Source of the DNA: PALSA-1180 sp964624625
Lineage (GTDB): Bacteria; Oederibacteriota; Muellerivitia; Muellerivitales; Muellerivitaceae
Direction of reading: 5' to 3'
Assembly: GCA_964624625.1 (NCBI GenBank)
Contig: CAZUXW010000002.1
Location: 38,211-102,210, forward strand
DNA length: 64,000 nt
Shown: in pieces, positions 7,970-16,138 of the stretch
Position numbering within the stretch: the stretch's first letter is position 1
How the letters are laid out: each line of letters opens with the position of its first letter
Translations under genes and position numbers: made by a program
The notes under the pieces: generated by a model
Told to the model about the DNA's origin: nothing
Database searches by the model: none
The model's input: only the letters and a program-made list of their open reading frames with translations

Positions 7970-8520
7970 TTACACCGAGAATGCCTCTGCTTTTTCCCTC
8001 ATGCTTTTTGGCATCTCGCCCTTGACCTTGATCTTGGCCANNNNNNNNNNNNNNNNNNNNNNNNNNNNNNNNNNNNNNNNNNNNNNNNNNNNNNNNNNNN
8101 NNNNNNNNNNNNNNNNNNNNNNNNNNNNNNNNNNNNNNNNTCTGCTTTTTCCCTCATGCTTTTTGGCATCTCGCCCTTGACCTTGATCTTGGCCAATTCA
8201 CCGCCGACCTCCGCGATGGATTCCAGGATCGGCCCCAGCCTCCGCCCCAAGACCGTGAGCGCGTATTCCACCGTAGGAGGCGAGGTGTGTTTTACCTCCC
8301 TGGTCACGACCCCCCGATTTTCCAATTCCTTTAGGCGGGTGGTCAAAACTTTGGCGGAAATACGGCCCAGGTCCCTTTTCAAATCCCCGAATCGCCTCTC
8401 CTCGGTCCTTAAATACCAAAGAATTTGGGGGGTCCAGGCTCCCGCCAATAGTTTTAAGCTGGTTTCCAAGGGGCAGCCCTGGGGAACGGGCCCGGATTTA
8501 TTTGGCCTGTGGCGAATCAT
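7970..8520 (-). CDS. HxlR-family winged-helix transcriptional regulator (interrupted by spurious gap)
   Basis: DNA-binding repressor or activator of the HxlR type. The N-terminal half has the family pattern C-P-L-E-T-S-L-K-L-L-A-G-A-W, I-L-W-Y-L, R-F-G-D-L, I-S-A-K-V-L-T-T-R-L-K-E-L-E and a Y-A-L-T-V-L-G-R wing. Cys16 matches the redox-sensing cysteine of the family. The start at 8518-8520 has a strong AAGGAGG site. An N run splits the 3' end. The 55 bases before and after it are identical, so merging them restores one frame ending E-A-F-S-V and a stop at 7970, giving 131 residues. It is divergent from yceI, which it probably regulates. Confidence 0.88.
8041..8140. other. 100-N gap flanked by identical 55-bp contig ends
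   Basis: Bases 7986-8040 and 8141-8195 are identical (55 bases, beginning TCTGCTTTTTCCC). This is the signature of two overlapping contigs placed side by side instead of merged. The gap and one copy should be removed; the HxlR reading frame then continues to its natural stop. Confidence 0.92.
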
Positions 8521-8576
8521 TATTCTCCTCCTTAACGTCTAAAAACGGAAAGAAACACCGGGAAATCCGGTGGTAG

Positions 8577-8608
8577 TTACTTATTAGTATCTACTATCTT
8601 TTAGTAAG
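8577..8608. promoter_or_regulatory. candidate HxlR operator in the hxlR-yceI divergent region
   Basis: Imperfect dyad in the A+T-rich centre of the divergent region: TTACTTATTAGTA facing TACTATCTTTTAGTAAG. The half-site TTACT / AGTAA is spaced as expected for a dimeric winged-helix regulator. HxlR-type regulators commonly control a divergent neighbour. Not verified by comparison. Confidence 0.4.
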
Positions 8609-8701
8609 CAGACGTCTTATATATTAGACCAAGTTCAATTTTATTCAACCCCCCGCCTCGCGGCCCGGGATTGGACAACATCAAGAAAGGAAGTAAGCCA
8701 C

Positions 8702-9340
8702 ATGAAGAAATTTTTTCTGTTGTTGACGGCTTTTGGATTTTTGGCGGCAGCCTCGGCCAACGCCACGGAGTACGGCTTTGACAAGGCCCACTCCCATATC
8801 GGATTTTCGGTGAAGCATGTCCTGAGCATGGTGCCAGGGGAATTCAAGGATTTTGACGGAAGCTTCTCGTTCGACGAAAAGAAGCCCGAAGCCTCCAAAA
8901 TCAACGTCACCATCCAGGTAGCGAGCATCAGCACCGACAATGAAAAAAGGGACGGCCACTTGAAGTCCCCCGATTTCTTCGACGCCGACAAGCTTCCCAC
9001 GGTCACCTTCGTCAGCAAAAAAGTCGAAGCCGCCGGGGATAAAACGTACAAGGTCACGGGCGACCTTACGTTGCACGGAGTGACGAAGTCCGTGGTCCTG
9101 GACGTGGAATATTTGGGGACAGATACGATGATGGGCATGGATACCATTGGTTTTTCCGCGTCGACCAAGATCGACCGCAGGGATTTCGGCCTCTCCTGGG
9201 GCCAGGATAAGCTTTCCGGCGCCGGAAACCTCATCGTCGGAAACGATGTCAAGATCAACATCGACGTGGCGGGAATGAGCAAGGCCGGTATGGAGAAAAT
9301 GAAGAAAATGGCGAAAGAAAAGCCCGCCGAAAAAAAGTAA
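8702..9340 (+). CDS. YceI-family periplasmic polyisoprenoid-binding-like protein
   Basis: Secreted lipocalin-like protein of 212 residues. The signal peptide is residues 1-21 (cleavage after A-N-A). The mature domain begins E-Y-G-F-D-K-A-H-S-H-I-G-F-S-V-K-H, the standard YceI opening, and contains D-L-T-L-H-G-V-T-K near residue 120 and R-R-D-F-G-L-S-W near 160, both family hallmarks. The last 25 residues are a Lys/Met-rich tail not typical of the family. YceI proteins bind isoprenoid or amphiphilic molecules in the periplasm and are often stress-induced. Ribosome site AAAGGAAG. Probably under control of the divergent HxlR regulator. A strong terminator follows. Confidence 0.9.
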   Translation: MKKFFLLLTAFGFLAAASANATEYGFDKAHSHIGFSVKHVLSMVPGEFKDFDGSFSFDEKKPEASKINVTIQVASISTDNEKRDGHLKSPDFFDADKLPTVTFVSKKVEAAGDKTYKVTGDLTLHGVTKSVVLDVEYLGTDTMMGMDTIGFSASTKIDRRDFGLSWGQDKLSGAGNLIVGNDVKINIDVAGMSKAGMEKMKKMAKEKPAEKK

Positions 9341-9359
9341 GGCGAAGGCTTTCGGGAAA

Positions 9360-9389
9360 GGCCGGGCCCCTCGGGCCCGGCCTTTTTTT
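9360..9389 (+). terminator. Rho-independent terminator of yceI
   Basis: Ten-base stem GGCCGGGCCC / GGGCCCGGCC with loop CTC, followed by seven T. It starts 20 bases after the yceI stop. Confidence 0.9.
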
Positions 9390-9551
9390 ATCCAAATAAT
9401 TCTTAACATAATAAAGGAACCTTCGTAAGGCAGTGTGCGCGGATCAAATCCGGTATATTCCGGTAAAAGGAATAGTCATCGGCGGTTATTCGTCGTTATC
9501 GGAGCACCCATCAATTTTTTGAATGTGACGGTTAAATGCCAGGAGAAGACC

Positions 9552-10250
9552 ATGATTACTTTGCGCAAGGGCAACGAACGGGGCCGCACCGAGATCGGCT
9601 GGCTGGACAGCTACCATACCTTCTCCTTCGGGGACTATGAGGACCCCCAGCACCGGGGCTTCCGGGACCTGAGGGTCATCAACGAGGACCGGGTGGAGCC
9701 TGAGGAAGGCTTCGACACCCATGCCCACCGGGACATGGAAATCATCACTTATATCCTGGAAGGGGAGCTCGAACACAAGGATAGCATGGGGACTGGCTCG
9801 ATCATCCGTCCCGGAGACGTGCAACGCATGAGCGCGGGAACGGGCGTGACCCACAGTGAGAAGAATCCTTCCGACTCCAAACCCGTGCGGCTGCTTCAAA
9901 TCTGGATTTTCCCGGGCCAAAGGGGATTGAAACCCAGTTATGAGCAGAAAAATTTTCCCGACAGCGGAAAACAAGGAAAGTGGCTCCTCCTGGCTTCCCC
10001 GGACGGGCAGGATGGCTCCGTGACGATTCACCAGGACGTCCGCCTTTACAGTTCCCTTCTGGCCCCGGGCCAAACCCTGGCCTATGGGAACCAGGCGGGA
10101 CGCTATGCCTGGATCCAGGTCGCCAAGGGCAAGGCCTTTTTGAACGGGAAACAAATCGAGCAGGGTGACGGTGTGGCGGTTACCGGGGAGGAATCCCTCA
10201 AGCTTGAGGGGGAAACCCAGTCCGAATTCCTTTTATTTGATTTAGCCTGA
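9552..10250 (+). CDS. pirin family protein (YhaK-like bicupin)
   Basis: A 232-residue cytoplasmic bicupin. The opening R-G-R-T-E-I-G-W-L-D-S-Y-H-T-F-S-F-G and the metal-binding region H-A-H-R-D-M-E-I-I-T-Y (His residues about 58-60) are diagnostic for pirins. The second half has Q-D-V-R-L-Y and a cupin ending in a D-G-V-A-V block. Some pirins are quercetin 2,3-dioxygenases, others transcription cofactors; the sequence does not decide. ATG 9552 follows AGGAG at 9541-9545 with normal spacing, so the open frame upstream of it is not coding. It is preceded by the yceI terminator and therefore has its own promoter. Confidence 0.9.
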   Translation: MITLRKGNERGRTEIGWLDSYHTFSFGDYEDPQHRGFRDLRVINEDRVEPEEGFDTHAHRDMEIITYILEGELEHKDSMGTGSIIRPGDVQRMSAGTGVTHSEKNPSDSKPVRLLQIWIFPGQRGLKPSYEQKNFPDSGKQGKWLLLASPDGQDGSVTIHQDVRLYSSLLAPGQTLAYGNQAGRYAWIQVAKGKAFLNGKQIEQGDGVAVTGEESLKLEGETQSEFLLFDLA

Positions 10251-10336
10251 CTCCCAAACGCCAAAAACCGCCTCTTTCCGTTTCTTTATGGTTTTACCGA
10301 CTGTAAAATACGGCTTGTGGTGGAAAAGGAGGCTCT

Positions 10337-10549
10337 ATGGCGGACACGAATTTCGAGGCGAATGACGAGGTATTCAACCTATTGACCCGGAAGGTGGGAA
10401 CCGTGATTAACGTCAAGGAAATCAGCTCCTCCCTTTCCTCGAGCCATAAAAAATACGTCCGGGTTTTCATCAAGCCCGAGATCCCGGATGAGATTTGGGC
10501 CGTAGATGAGATTGCCCTCTGGGTGAGGCCCAAAAAGATGATGTCGTAA
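10337..10549 (+). CDS. small conserved-looking protein of unknown function
   Basis: A 70-residue protein with a good ribosome site (GGAGG, 5 bases before the ATG). The sequence has alternating hydrophobic residues (V-G-T-V-I-N-V-K-E-I, K-Y-V-R-V-F-I, I-W-A-V-D-E-I-A-L-W-V) that would form a small beta-rich fold, similar in feel to short KOW-like or SH3-like barrels. No Cys, signal peptide or membrane segment. Probably co-directional with pirin but 86 bases away. I do not recognise the family. Confidence 0.6.
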   Translation: MADTNFEANDEVFNLLTRKVGTVINVKEISSSLSSSHKKYVRVFIKPEIPDEIWAVDEIALWVRPKKMMS

Positions 10550-10572
10550 ACAATTTCAAAATCAGACACGAA

Positions 10573-10665
10573 ACCACGAAGACACTAAGAAAACCGGAAA
10601 TTAACTTCATGATGATAAACCCAAAATTAAAATATCCTTTCTTCGTGTCTTTGAGTCTTCGTGGT
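10573..10665. repeat. TTCACCAC-type inverted repeat R4 (CACGAAG class)
   Basis: Left arm from 10573 (ACCACGAAGACACTAAG) and right arm 10641-10665 (CTTCGTGTC ... CTTCGTGGT) pair, most strongly over the outer 11 bases. The loop is A+T-rich. It lies between two plus-strand genes. An open frame from GTG 10661 begins in its right arm, but the true DUF2461 start is the ATG at 10685. Confidence 0.85.
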
Positions 10666-10684
10666 GGACTCGGGTCGGTTTTTT

Positions 10685-11374
10685 ATGCCGCCTAAATCCC
10701 ATTTCACCCCGGCGCTCTTCAAGTTCCTCCGGGACCTCAAAAAAAACAACAACAGGCCATGGTTCCTGGCCAACAAGGAACGCTACGAGAAGATCGTGCG
10801 CAATCCCCTTCTGGATTTTATCGGGGAGGCTGGGCCGCCCTTAAGGCAGATCAGCAAGCACCTCGTGGCGGACAACAGCCCTTCGGGCGGCTCCATGTTC
10901 CGCATTTACCGGGACATTCGCTTTTCCAAGGACAAGACCCCCTATAAAACCCACGTCTCAGCCCATTTCCCCTTGTCCCGTGCTAAGGACGTTCACGCGC
11001 CAGGCTATTACCTACACCTTTCCCTGGGCGAAGTTTTCAGCGGAGGCGGCATCTGGCGCCCCGAACCCCCGACCCTGGGCCAAATCCGGGATTTCATCGC
11101 GAACCATCCGCGCCATTGGAAATCGGTGATGGCCGACCGCCGTTTCAAGAAATCCTGCACCTTCGAGGGTGAAAAACTTTCCCGCCCTCCCAAGGGCTAT
11201 CCTCCCGACCATGAGTTGATCGAGATTTTGAAGTACAAGGATTTCACTTTTTTCACGCCCTTCACCGAGAAGGAGGCCTGTTCCCCCAACTTCCTGGAGA
11301 AATTCATTGAATCCTGCCGCGCCGCCGCGCCTTTCATGGAATTCCTGGCCCAAGCACTGTTATTACCGTGGTAA
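10685..11374 (+). CDS. DUF2461 (TIGR02453) family protein
   Basis: A 229-residue cytoplasmic protein. It has the DUF2461 landmarks: F-L-R-D-L-K-K-N-N-N-R-P-W-F near residue 15, R-I-Y-R-D-I-R-F-S-K-D-K-T-P-Y-K-T-H around 75-95, and Y-Y-L-H-L-S-L-G-E-V-F-S-G-G-G-I-W-R-P near 112. Its biochemical role is not established. ATG 10685 follows shortly after the R4 repeat, and homology-like sequence begins at once. The stop overlaps the GTG start of the RNA methyltransferase by seven bases, which implies translational coupling. Confidence 0.88.
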   Translation: MPPKSHFTPALFKFLRDLKKNNNRPWFLANKERYEKIVRNPLLDFIGEAGPPLRQISKHLVADNSPSGGSMFRIYRDIRFSKDKTPYKTHVSAHFPLSRAKDVHAPGYYLHLSLGEVFSGGGIWRPEPPTLGQIRDFIANHPRHWKSVMADRRFKKSCTFEGEKLSRPPKGYPPDHELIEILKYKDFTFFTPFTEKEACSPNFLEKFIESCRAAAPFMEFLAQALLLPW

Positions 11375-12387
11375 AGGGACGCCAATTACCCGAGGCTTTC
11401 CTGGAAAAACTCCGCCGATTGGTTCCGGTGAACCAATGGGAAAGGGTCTCCAAAAGCTTTAACACGGACAAGCCCACCACGTTCCGCGTGAACACCATCA
11501 AAACCAACGGGCCCTCCATCCGGGAAAAACTGGAGTCCCAGGGAATGAAAATGGAGAACGTCCCCTGGTACAGGGACGCCTTCATCCTTCGAAAGGGATC
11601 GCAAAGGGAATTGGAGAAAACCGATCCCTACCTCAAGGGGGATATTTACGTCCAAGGCCTCTCCAGCATGATCCCGCCCCTGGTCCTGAACCCCCAGCCG
11701 GGCGAATTGGTGCTGGACTTAACCGCCGCCCCGGGAAGTAAAACCACCCAAATGGCCTGCTTGATGAAGGGGCTGGGGCAAATCGTCGCGAACGATAACA
11801 ATCCCATCCGGGTGGAGAAATTAAGGGCCAACGTGGACCACCAGGGAGCCACCTTGGTCAATGTTCCCGACGCCGGCGACGGCGGGCTCTTGTGGAAAAA
11901 TCACTTGGAAGTCTTCGACCGGGTTCTCTTGGACGCACCCTGCAGTTCGGAAGGTCGCTTTTTGCTGGAGGAGCCCTCCACCTACGGCTATTGGAGAAAG
12001 GACACCAACCAAAAGATGGCGAAAGAGCAGAGGCGGCTTTTCAAGTCGGCCTTTTACTCCCTGAAGCCGGGCGGCACGATGGTTTATTCCACCTGCACCT
12101 TCGCGCCGGAGGAAAACGAGATGGTGCTGAACTGGGCCCTTGAAACTTACGGCGACAGCCTTGAAATCGAGGATTTTTCCCTGACCTTGCCCGCTGCCAC
12201 GAGGGGCCTGTCGGGTTGGGACGGCTTGAAATTTCATCCCGCCGTTGTAAAATCCCTGCGCGTGCTTCCCAACTCCGACATGGAGGGATTTTTCGTGGCG
12301 AAACTGCGGAAGACCAAATCCGTCCCGCCGCCGCCTCCCCAAGATTTTTCGCACACGAATACTAAGTCTGACGACAAAAACGATTGA
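11368..12387 (+). CDS. RsmB/NOP2-family RNA (cytosine-5) methyltransferase
   Basis: SAM-dependent m5C RNA methyltransferase, 339 residues. The SAM-binding motif I is D-L-T-A-A-P-G-S-K-T-T-Q near residue 115. Motif IV D-A-P-C-S-S-E-G-R-F carries Cys192, and motif VI S-T-C-T-F-A-P-E-E-N-E carries Cys243; these are the two cysteines used for catalysis and product release in the family. No NusB-like N-terminal domain is present, so it resembles the short YebU/RsmF- or NOP2-like branch, and the target base (rRNA or tRNA) is open. It starts with GTG overlapping the DUF2461 stop. The C-terminus is a Pro/Thr/Lys tail. Confidence 0.92.
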   Translation: MVKGRQLPEAFLEKLRRLVPVNQWERVSKSFNTDKPTTFRVNTIKTNGPSIREKLESQGMKMENVPWYRDAFILRKGSQRELEKTDPYLKGDIYVQGLSSMIPPLVLNPQPGELVLDLTAAPGSKTTQMACLMKGLGQIVANDNNPIRVEKLRANVDHQGATLVNVPDAGDGGLLWKNHLEVFDRVLLDAPCSSEGRFLLEEPSTYGYWRKDTNQKMAKEQRRLFKSAFYSLKPGGTMVYSTCTFAPEENEMVLNWALETYGDSLEIEDFSLTLPAATRGLSGWDGLKFHPAVVKSLRVLPNSDMEGFFVAKLRKTKSVPPPPPQDFSHTNTKSDDKND

Positions 12388-12414
12388 ACCACCAAGACAC
12401 CAAGGGCACCAAGA
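12387..12414. repeat. solitary half element R5 (CACCAAG class)
   Basis: A left arm only: ACCACCAAGACACCAAGG followed by GCACCAAG. No matching right arm follows. Instead, the half element at 12431 starts 17 bases later. Looks like a decayed or recombined copy of the TTCACCAC family. Confidence 0.7.
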
Positions 12415-12430
12415 TAGGCTTTCGTTTTAA

Positions 12431-12462
12431 AATTCCTAACTCCTAATTACTAACTAATAATT
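12431..12462. repeat. solitary half element of the TTAGGAGTTAG stutter family
   Basis: AATTCCTAACTCCTAATTAC followed by TAACTAATAATT. This is one arm of the type seen as a full inverted repeat at 46879-46954. It lies directly upstream of the DUF1569 ribosome-binding site. Confidence 0.6.
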
Positions 12463-12478
12463 GGCCAGGAGGCCGAAC

Positions 12479-12922
12479 ATGCATCGGGGATTGCGTTGTA
12501 AAAATTTCGGGGACATGCGCTCCGAGCTGGACCGGCTGGGCGGCGGCCCTGTGGAAACCACCGGCAACTGGTCCTATTTCCAAATCATCACCCACCTGAC
12601 CCAGGCAGTGGAGGGAAGCATGAAAGGCGTCAAACGGGAAATGCCCTTTTGGAAAAAACATATCCTGGGACCGATGCTTTACCATCTATTCGTATTTCGG
12701 GGCTACATCCCCCAGGGCATCAAGGGACGTCCGGTGGAACGGGTTGAGGGAAATGAGACGCTGGCCGTCGCGCAATTCCGTAAAGCCTTGGACGACTTTG
12801 AAAAATTCGAGGGCCCCTTCAGCGACCATCCCATCCTGGGACCGCTCAATAAAAGGCAATGGGCGAATTTCCACCCATTGCACTTCGCCAACCACGTAGG
12901 CCACACCAAGTTAAAAACTTAA
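12479..12922 (+). CDS. DUF1569 (DinB-like fold) protein
   Basis: A 147-residue protein. The pattern N-W-S-Y-F-Q-I-I-T-H-L-T-Q-A-V-E near residue 35 and F-H-P-L-H-F-A-N-H-V-G-H near the end provide the three metal-site histidines expected of the DinB/YfiT four-helix fold, as in DUF1569. Such proteins are putative metal-dependent thiol-transferase or hydrolase folds of unknown substrate. ATG 12479 has AGGAGG six bases upstream; the upstream TTG at 12461 is unlikely. Single-gene unit followed by R6. Confidence 0.82.
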   Translation: MHRGLRCKNFGDMRSELDRLGGGPVETTGNWSYFQIITHLTQAVEGSMKGVKREMPFWKKHILGPMLYHLFVFRGYIPQGIKGRPVERVEGNETLAVAQFRKALDDFEKFEGPFSDHPILGPLNKRQWANFHPLHFANHVGHTKLKT

Positions 12923-12931
12923 AACATCCTC

Positions 12932-13015
12932 CGCCACGAAGGCGCGAAGTTCACGAAGAAAAGCCAAAATCAATGCTTTGTTGGTTTACTTCGAGGTCTT
13001 CGTGACTTCGTGGCG
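12932..13015. repeat. TTCACCAC-type inverted repeat R6 (CACGAAG class)
   Basis: Arms CGCCACGAAGGCGCGAAG (from 12932) and CTTCGTGACTTCGTGGCG (ending 13015) pair over about 27 bases, with a loop of about 30 bases. The usual outer TTCACCAC is here CGCCAC on one side and GTGGCG on the other, so the change is compensated. It fills the gap between convergent DUF1569 and livM. Confidence 0.85.
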
Positions 13016-13023
13016 AATTATTT

Positions 13024-13908
13024 TCATGTCGTTTTTTTTATTTTAAGCAGTTCCCACAGTTCTTTCCTGCCAAACATCCCCTTGGGCCGGATCATCATCA
13101 TCAGGATGAGCAGAAAAGAATAAATCACCATCCTTAAATCCACATGGGTCCAGTCCTGCAGGGGCCGAAGGGCCTCTGGCAGGAGGGTTAAAAGAAACGC
13201 GGCGATCACCGAGCCGGATACCGATCCCATGCCCCCCAGGACCACCATGATCACGATTTCCACCGACTTCATGAATCCGAAGGAACTGGGATTGATGTAG
13301 CAAAGGTAATGGGCGAAGAGCCCTCCCGCCACGCCTGCCACCGAGGCGGAAATAGTGAAGGCCTGGACCTTGTAGCGGGTCGTGTCCACCCCAGCGGCCT
13401 CGGCCGCGATCTCGTTTTCCCGCACCGCCAGGAGCGCCCTGCCGTGGGTGGACAGGACGAAGCGGTGGGTGGCTATTACACAAAGGGCCAGGATGAAAGC
13501 CACCAGAAAGGCGCTGGTGCTTCTCGGGATACCGATAAAACCCCTAGCCCCCCCGACCGATTGGATGTTGAGGATCACGACGCGGATGATTTCCCCGAAT
13601 CCCAAGGTCACAATGGCCAGGTAATCCCCTTTCAACCGCAGGGACGGAAGTCCCACCAGGTAGCCCACTAACCCGCTGGCCAAGGCCGCGGCCAAAAGTG
13701 ACAAAAGGAACGCGCATTGGTCCCCCATCATCGTCCCATGCAGGGCTCCCAAACCAAAAACATTCACCGATGCCGCCGTGTAGGCGCCCACGGCCATGAA
13801 TCCCGCGTGGCCCAGGGAAAATTGGCCCGAGAGCCCGTTGACCAGGTTCAGCGACACCGCGAGGATGGCATTGATACAAGCCAGCATGAATATCTCGGTG
13901 AAGTAAGG
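13024..13908 (-). CDS. livM: branched-chain amino acid-type ABC permease LivM (5' end lost in gap)
   Basis: C-terminal 294 residues of a LivM-type inner-membrane permease. The first visible residues, Y-F-T-E-I-F-M-L-A-C-I-N-A-I-L-A-V-S-L-N-L-V-N-G, are the usual start of the LivM core, followed by the family signature G-Q-F-S-L-G-H-A-G-F-M-A-V-G-A-Y. About 30-50 N-terminal residues and the start codon lie in the 100-N gap. About eight membrane segments remain. With LivH and LivK it would import branched-chain or similar amino acids. The ATPases (LivG and LivF) are not in this window. It ends next to repeat R6. Confidence 0.9.
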   Translation of the reverse strand, partial: PYFTEIFMLACINAILAVSLNLVNGLSGQFSLGHAGFMAVGAYTAASVNVFGLGALHGTMMGDQCAFLLSLLAAALASGLVGYLVGLPSLRLKGDYLAIVTLGFGEIIRVVILNIQSVGGARGFIGIPRSTSAFLVAFILALCVIATHRFVLSTHGRALLAVRENEIAAEAAGVDTTRYKVQAFTISASVAGVAGGLFAHYLCYINPSSFGFMKSVEIVIMVVLGGMGSVSGSVIAAFLLTLLPEALRPLQDWTHVDLRMVIYSFLLILMMMIRPKGMFGRKELWELLKIKKTT

Positions 13909-14008
13909 NNNNNNNNNNNNNNNNNNNNNNNNNNNNNNNNNNNNNNNNNNNNNNNNNNNNNNNNNNNNNNNNNNNNNNNNNNNNNNNNNNNNNNNNNNNN
14001 NNNNNNNN
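13909..14008. other. 100-N gap between livH and livM
   Basis: Placeholder gap. It removes the 3' end of livH and the 5' end of livM. The two frames happen to line up through the N run and give a false 598-residue fusion. From usual family lengths, the missing DNA is roughly 150-250 bases. Confidence 0.9.
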
Positions 14009-14799
14009 ACCACCATGGCCTCGGAAACACCCATGAGAAATCCCCCTACCACTGCCCCGCGGATTGAGCCAATGCCCCCCAATACCGCCGCCACGAAAGC
14101 CTTCAACCCGATCATCACCCCCATCAAGGGATCCACCCTCGGATAGGAGATGCAGACGAGGATTCCCGCCGCCGCCGCTAGGGCCGACCCGATGACGAAG
14201 GTGAAGGAGATGATTTTGTCCGTGTTGATGCCGACGAGCGAGGCGGTCTCGTGGGAATGGGAAACCGCCCTCATGGCCCGGCCCAACTTCGTTTTCAACA
14301 CAATGAATTCCAAAAGAATCATGAGGATCAAGGAGGTAAAAAAGACGGTGACTTGCTGGTTCGTCACGGCCACCTGGCCGAATTGGAATAAGGCGACATT
14401 GGGCATGATTTCAGGGAAAACCCTCGGCGTTGCCCCAAAAACCACTTGGCCCAGGTTTTCCAGAAGGAGGGAAAGCCCCACCGCCGTGATGAGCAAATTC
14501 AACTTCGGAGCGCCGCGCAGGGGCCGGTATGCGAAACGCTCAATCAGGAACCCCAGGAGGGCCGAGGCCAGCATGGCCGCGATGAGGACGAGCAAAAAAG
14601 TAAGCAGGCTCGGATTTTCGGGAGCGTGCAGGGCCAAGGCCGCGAAAAGCCCGGCGTAGGCGCCGATCATCACGATATCGCCATGGGCAAAATTGATCAG
14701 CCTCAGGATGCCGTAAACCATGGTGTATCCCAGGGCAATGAGGGCATAGATGGACCCAAGGGCTGTGCCATTCAGCAATAGTTGGAAAAAACCTTCCAT
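14009..14799 (-). CDS. livH: branched-chain amino acid-type ABC permease LivH (3' end lost in gap)
   Basis: N-terminal 263 residues of a LivH-type permease, starting M-E-G-F-F-Q-L-L-L-N-G. The core S-I-Y-A-L-I-A-L-G-Y-T-M-V-Y-G then N-F-A-H-G-D is diagnostic. I chose ATG 14799 because AAAGGA lies just upstream and the start then matches the family; the frame extends seven codons more. About 25 C-terminal residues are missing in the gap. First gene of a minus-strand livH-livM unit, divergent from the metallophosphoesterase. The matching binding protein is at 17647, separated by two genes. Confidence 0.92.
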
Positions 14800-14908
14800 A
14801 ATATCCTTTGGGGCTATCATCCGGGGAATCCATCGGCCAACAGCCCCAGTTTAGATAAAAGACCCCCTACACTAAACACAAAAACATCACCTTTACCCTT
14901 TCCGCATA

Positions 14909-14937
14909 TTGACAAGATTCATCCGTAAGCCAATATT
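14909..14937 (+). promoter_or_regulatory. sigma-70-like promoter for the metallophosphoesterase
   Basis: A consensus -35 hexamer TTGACA (14909-14914), 17-base spacer, and AATATT (14932-14937) as a weak -10. Placed 31 bases before the ATG at 14968, in the divergent region with livH. Confidence 0.4.
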
Positions 14938-14967
14938 AGCTCAACTCAAATCCTCCACGGGAGAACC

Positions 14968-16131
14968 ATGGCCACCCGCAAAACCGTCTTAATCGTCAAT
15001 CTGGTGCTGAGCTTATTTTTCCTCATGAACGCCCTGACAATTTGGTCGGGACTTTCCCTTTATCCCGGGCATTGGCACCTTATATTCATTTCGGGGGTTT
15101 TGGGCAACATCCTCTGGCTCCTTTTGCCCTTAATCTTGAAAAGCCACTCCTCCCACTTTTTCCGGGTCTCCCGGGCCATTTTCGGCCCCCTCTGGGTCTT
15201 TTGGAACCTGCTGATTTTCCTCTACTCGGCCTTCATGCTCATTCTGGGAATCCTTTGGGTCGCCATTTTCGCCTGGAAATGGATTCCCTTCCTCGATTTC
15301 GCCCAGGTTCCCTCCAATGTTTTTTTGATCATCCTGGGGGCAATCTGCGTCACCGGCTTTTTTCAATCCCTCTTTTTGATCAATGTGGAAAAAGTTTTAA
15401 TCCGCGTCAAAAATCTTCCCCCGGAATTCGCCGGCTTCAAGATCGCGATGCTCTCGGATCTCCACGTGGGCCAATTCACCCGTTTGCACCGGCTTGAGCA
15501 ATTCGCCCTGGCCGCCCAAAGGGAAAAGCCCGATCTCTTCGTGGTTTGCGGCGACATCACCGACGATGATCCCCACTACCTGCCGAAGTTCCTCCGAAGC
15601 CTGGAGGTTTTGGACCCCTACCTGATGGCGGTCGGGGTTTTAGGCAACCATGACGTTTACGCCAATCCCGAAAAGACCCTGCGCGTTTTGGAGGACAGCC
15701 GGCTTCAAATGCTGGTCAATGAGGGCCTGGAAATAAAAAGAGGCGAGGCCTCCCTTTGGCTGGCGGGCGTGGGCGACCAGGGCGCGAGGCGTTTCGGGAA
15801 GTGGGGATCGGTGGCACCTGATTTCGACAAAGCCCTGGAAGGAAAACCCCGGGCTGCCGCCACAGTCCTCCTTTGCCACCAACCCCAGGGATTCAAGGAC
15901 GCGGTGGAGCGCAGGGTCGAGTTAACCCTGAGCGGCCATACCCACGCGGGACAATTCGGATTCCGCTTCCTCAATTGGTCCCTGGCTAAGCCTTTCTTCA
16001 AGTACCACCTGGGCCATTTTCAGGAGGGAGAAAGCCAGCTTTACGTGACCGCGGGGACGGGCCATTGGGCCCTGCCCATCCGGTTCGGCCATTGGCCGGA
16101 AGTAAGCCTTATCGAGCTGCAGCCCGAATAA
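14968..16131 (+). CDS. membrane-anchored metallophosphoesterase (YkuE-like)
   Basis: A 387-residue protein with four N-terminal membrane segments (about residues 6-25, 36-57, 70-100, 115-138) and a calcineurin-type phosphoesterase domain. The dinuclear metal motifs are all present: D-L-H-V-G near 170, G-D-I-T-D-D near 201, G-N-H-D near 230, C-H-Q-P near 300 and G-H-T-H-A-G-Q near 320. The YkuE branch is reported to act on membrane phospholipid-type substrates such as UDP-linked or lipid phosphates; the real substrate here is unknown. A TTGACA promoter lies upstream and repeat R7 downstream. Confidence 0.9.
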   Translation: MATRKTVLIVNLVLSLFFLMNALTIWSGLSLYPGHWHLIFISGVLGNILWLLLPLILKSHSSHFFRVSRAIFGPLWVFWNLLIFLYSAFMLILGILWVAIFAWKWIPFLDFAQVPSNVFLIILGAICVTGFFQSLFLINVEKVLIRVKNLPPEFAGFKIAMLSDLHVGQFTRLHRLEQFALAAQREKPDLFVVCGDITDDDPHYLPKFLRSLEVLDPYLMAVGVLGNHDVYANPEKTLRVLEDSRLQMLVNEGLEIKRGEASLWLAGVGDQGARRFGKWGSVAPDFDKALEGKPRAAATVLLCHQPQGFKDAVERRVELTLSGHTHAGQFGFRFLNWSLAKPFFKYHLGHFQEGESQLYVTAGTGHWALPIRFGHWPEVSLIELQPE

Positions 16132-16138
16132 ATATTCT

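Noticed and set aside
13024..14820. One 598-residue permease fusion
   Set aside because: The frame runs through N bases; LivH and LivM each match their own family up to the gap. Also the ATG at 14799 with AAAGGA is a better LivH start than 14820.
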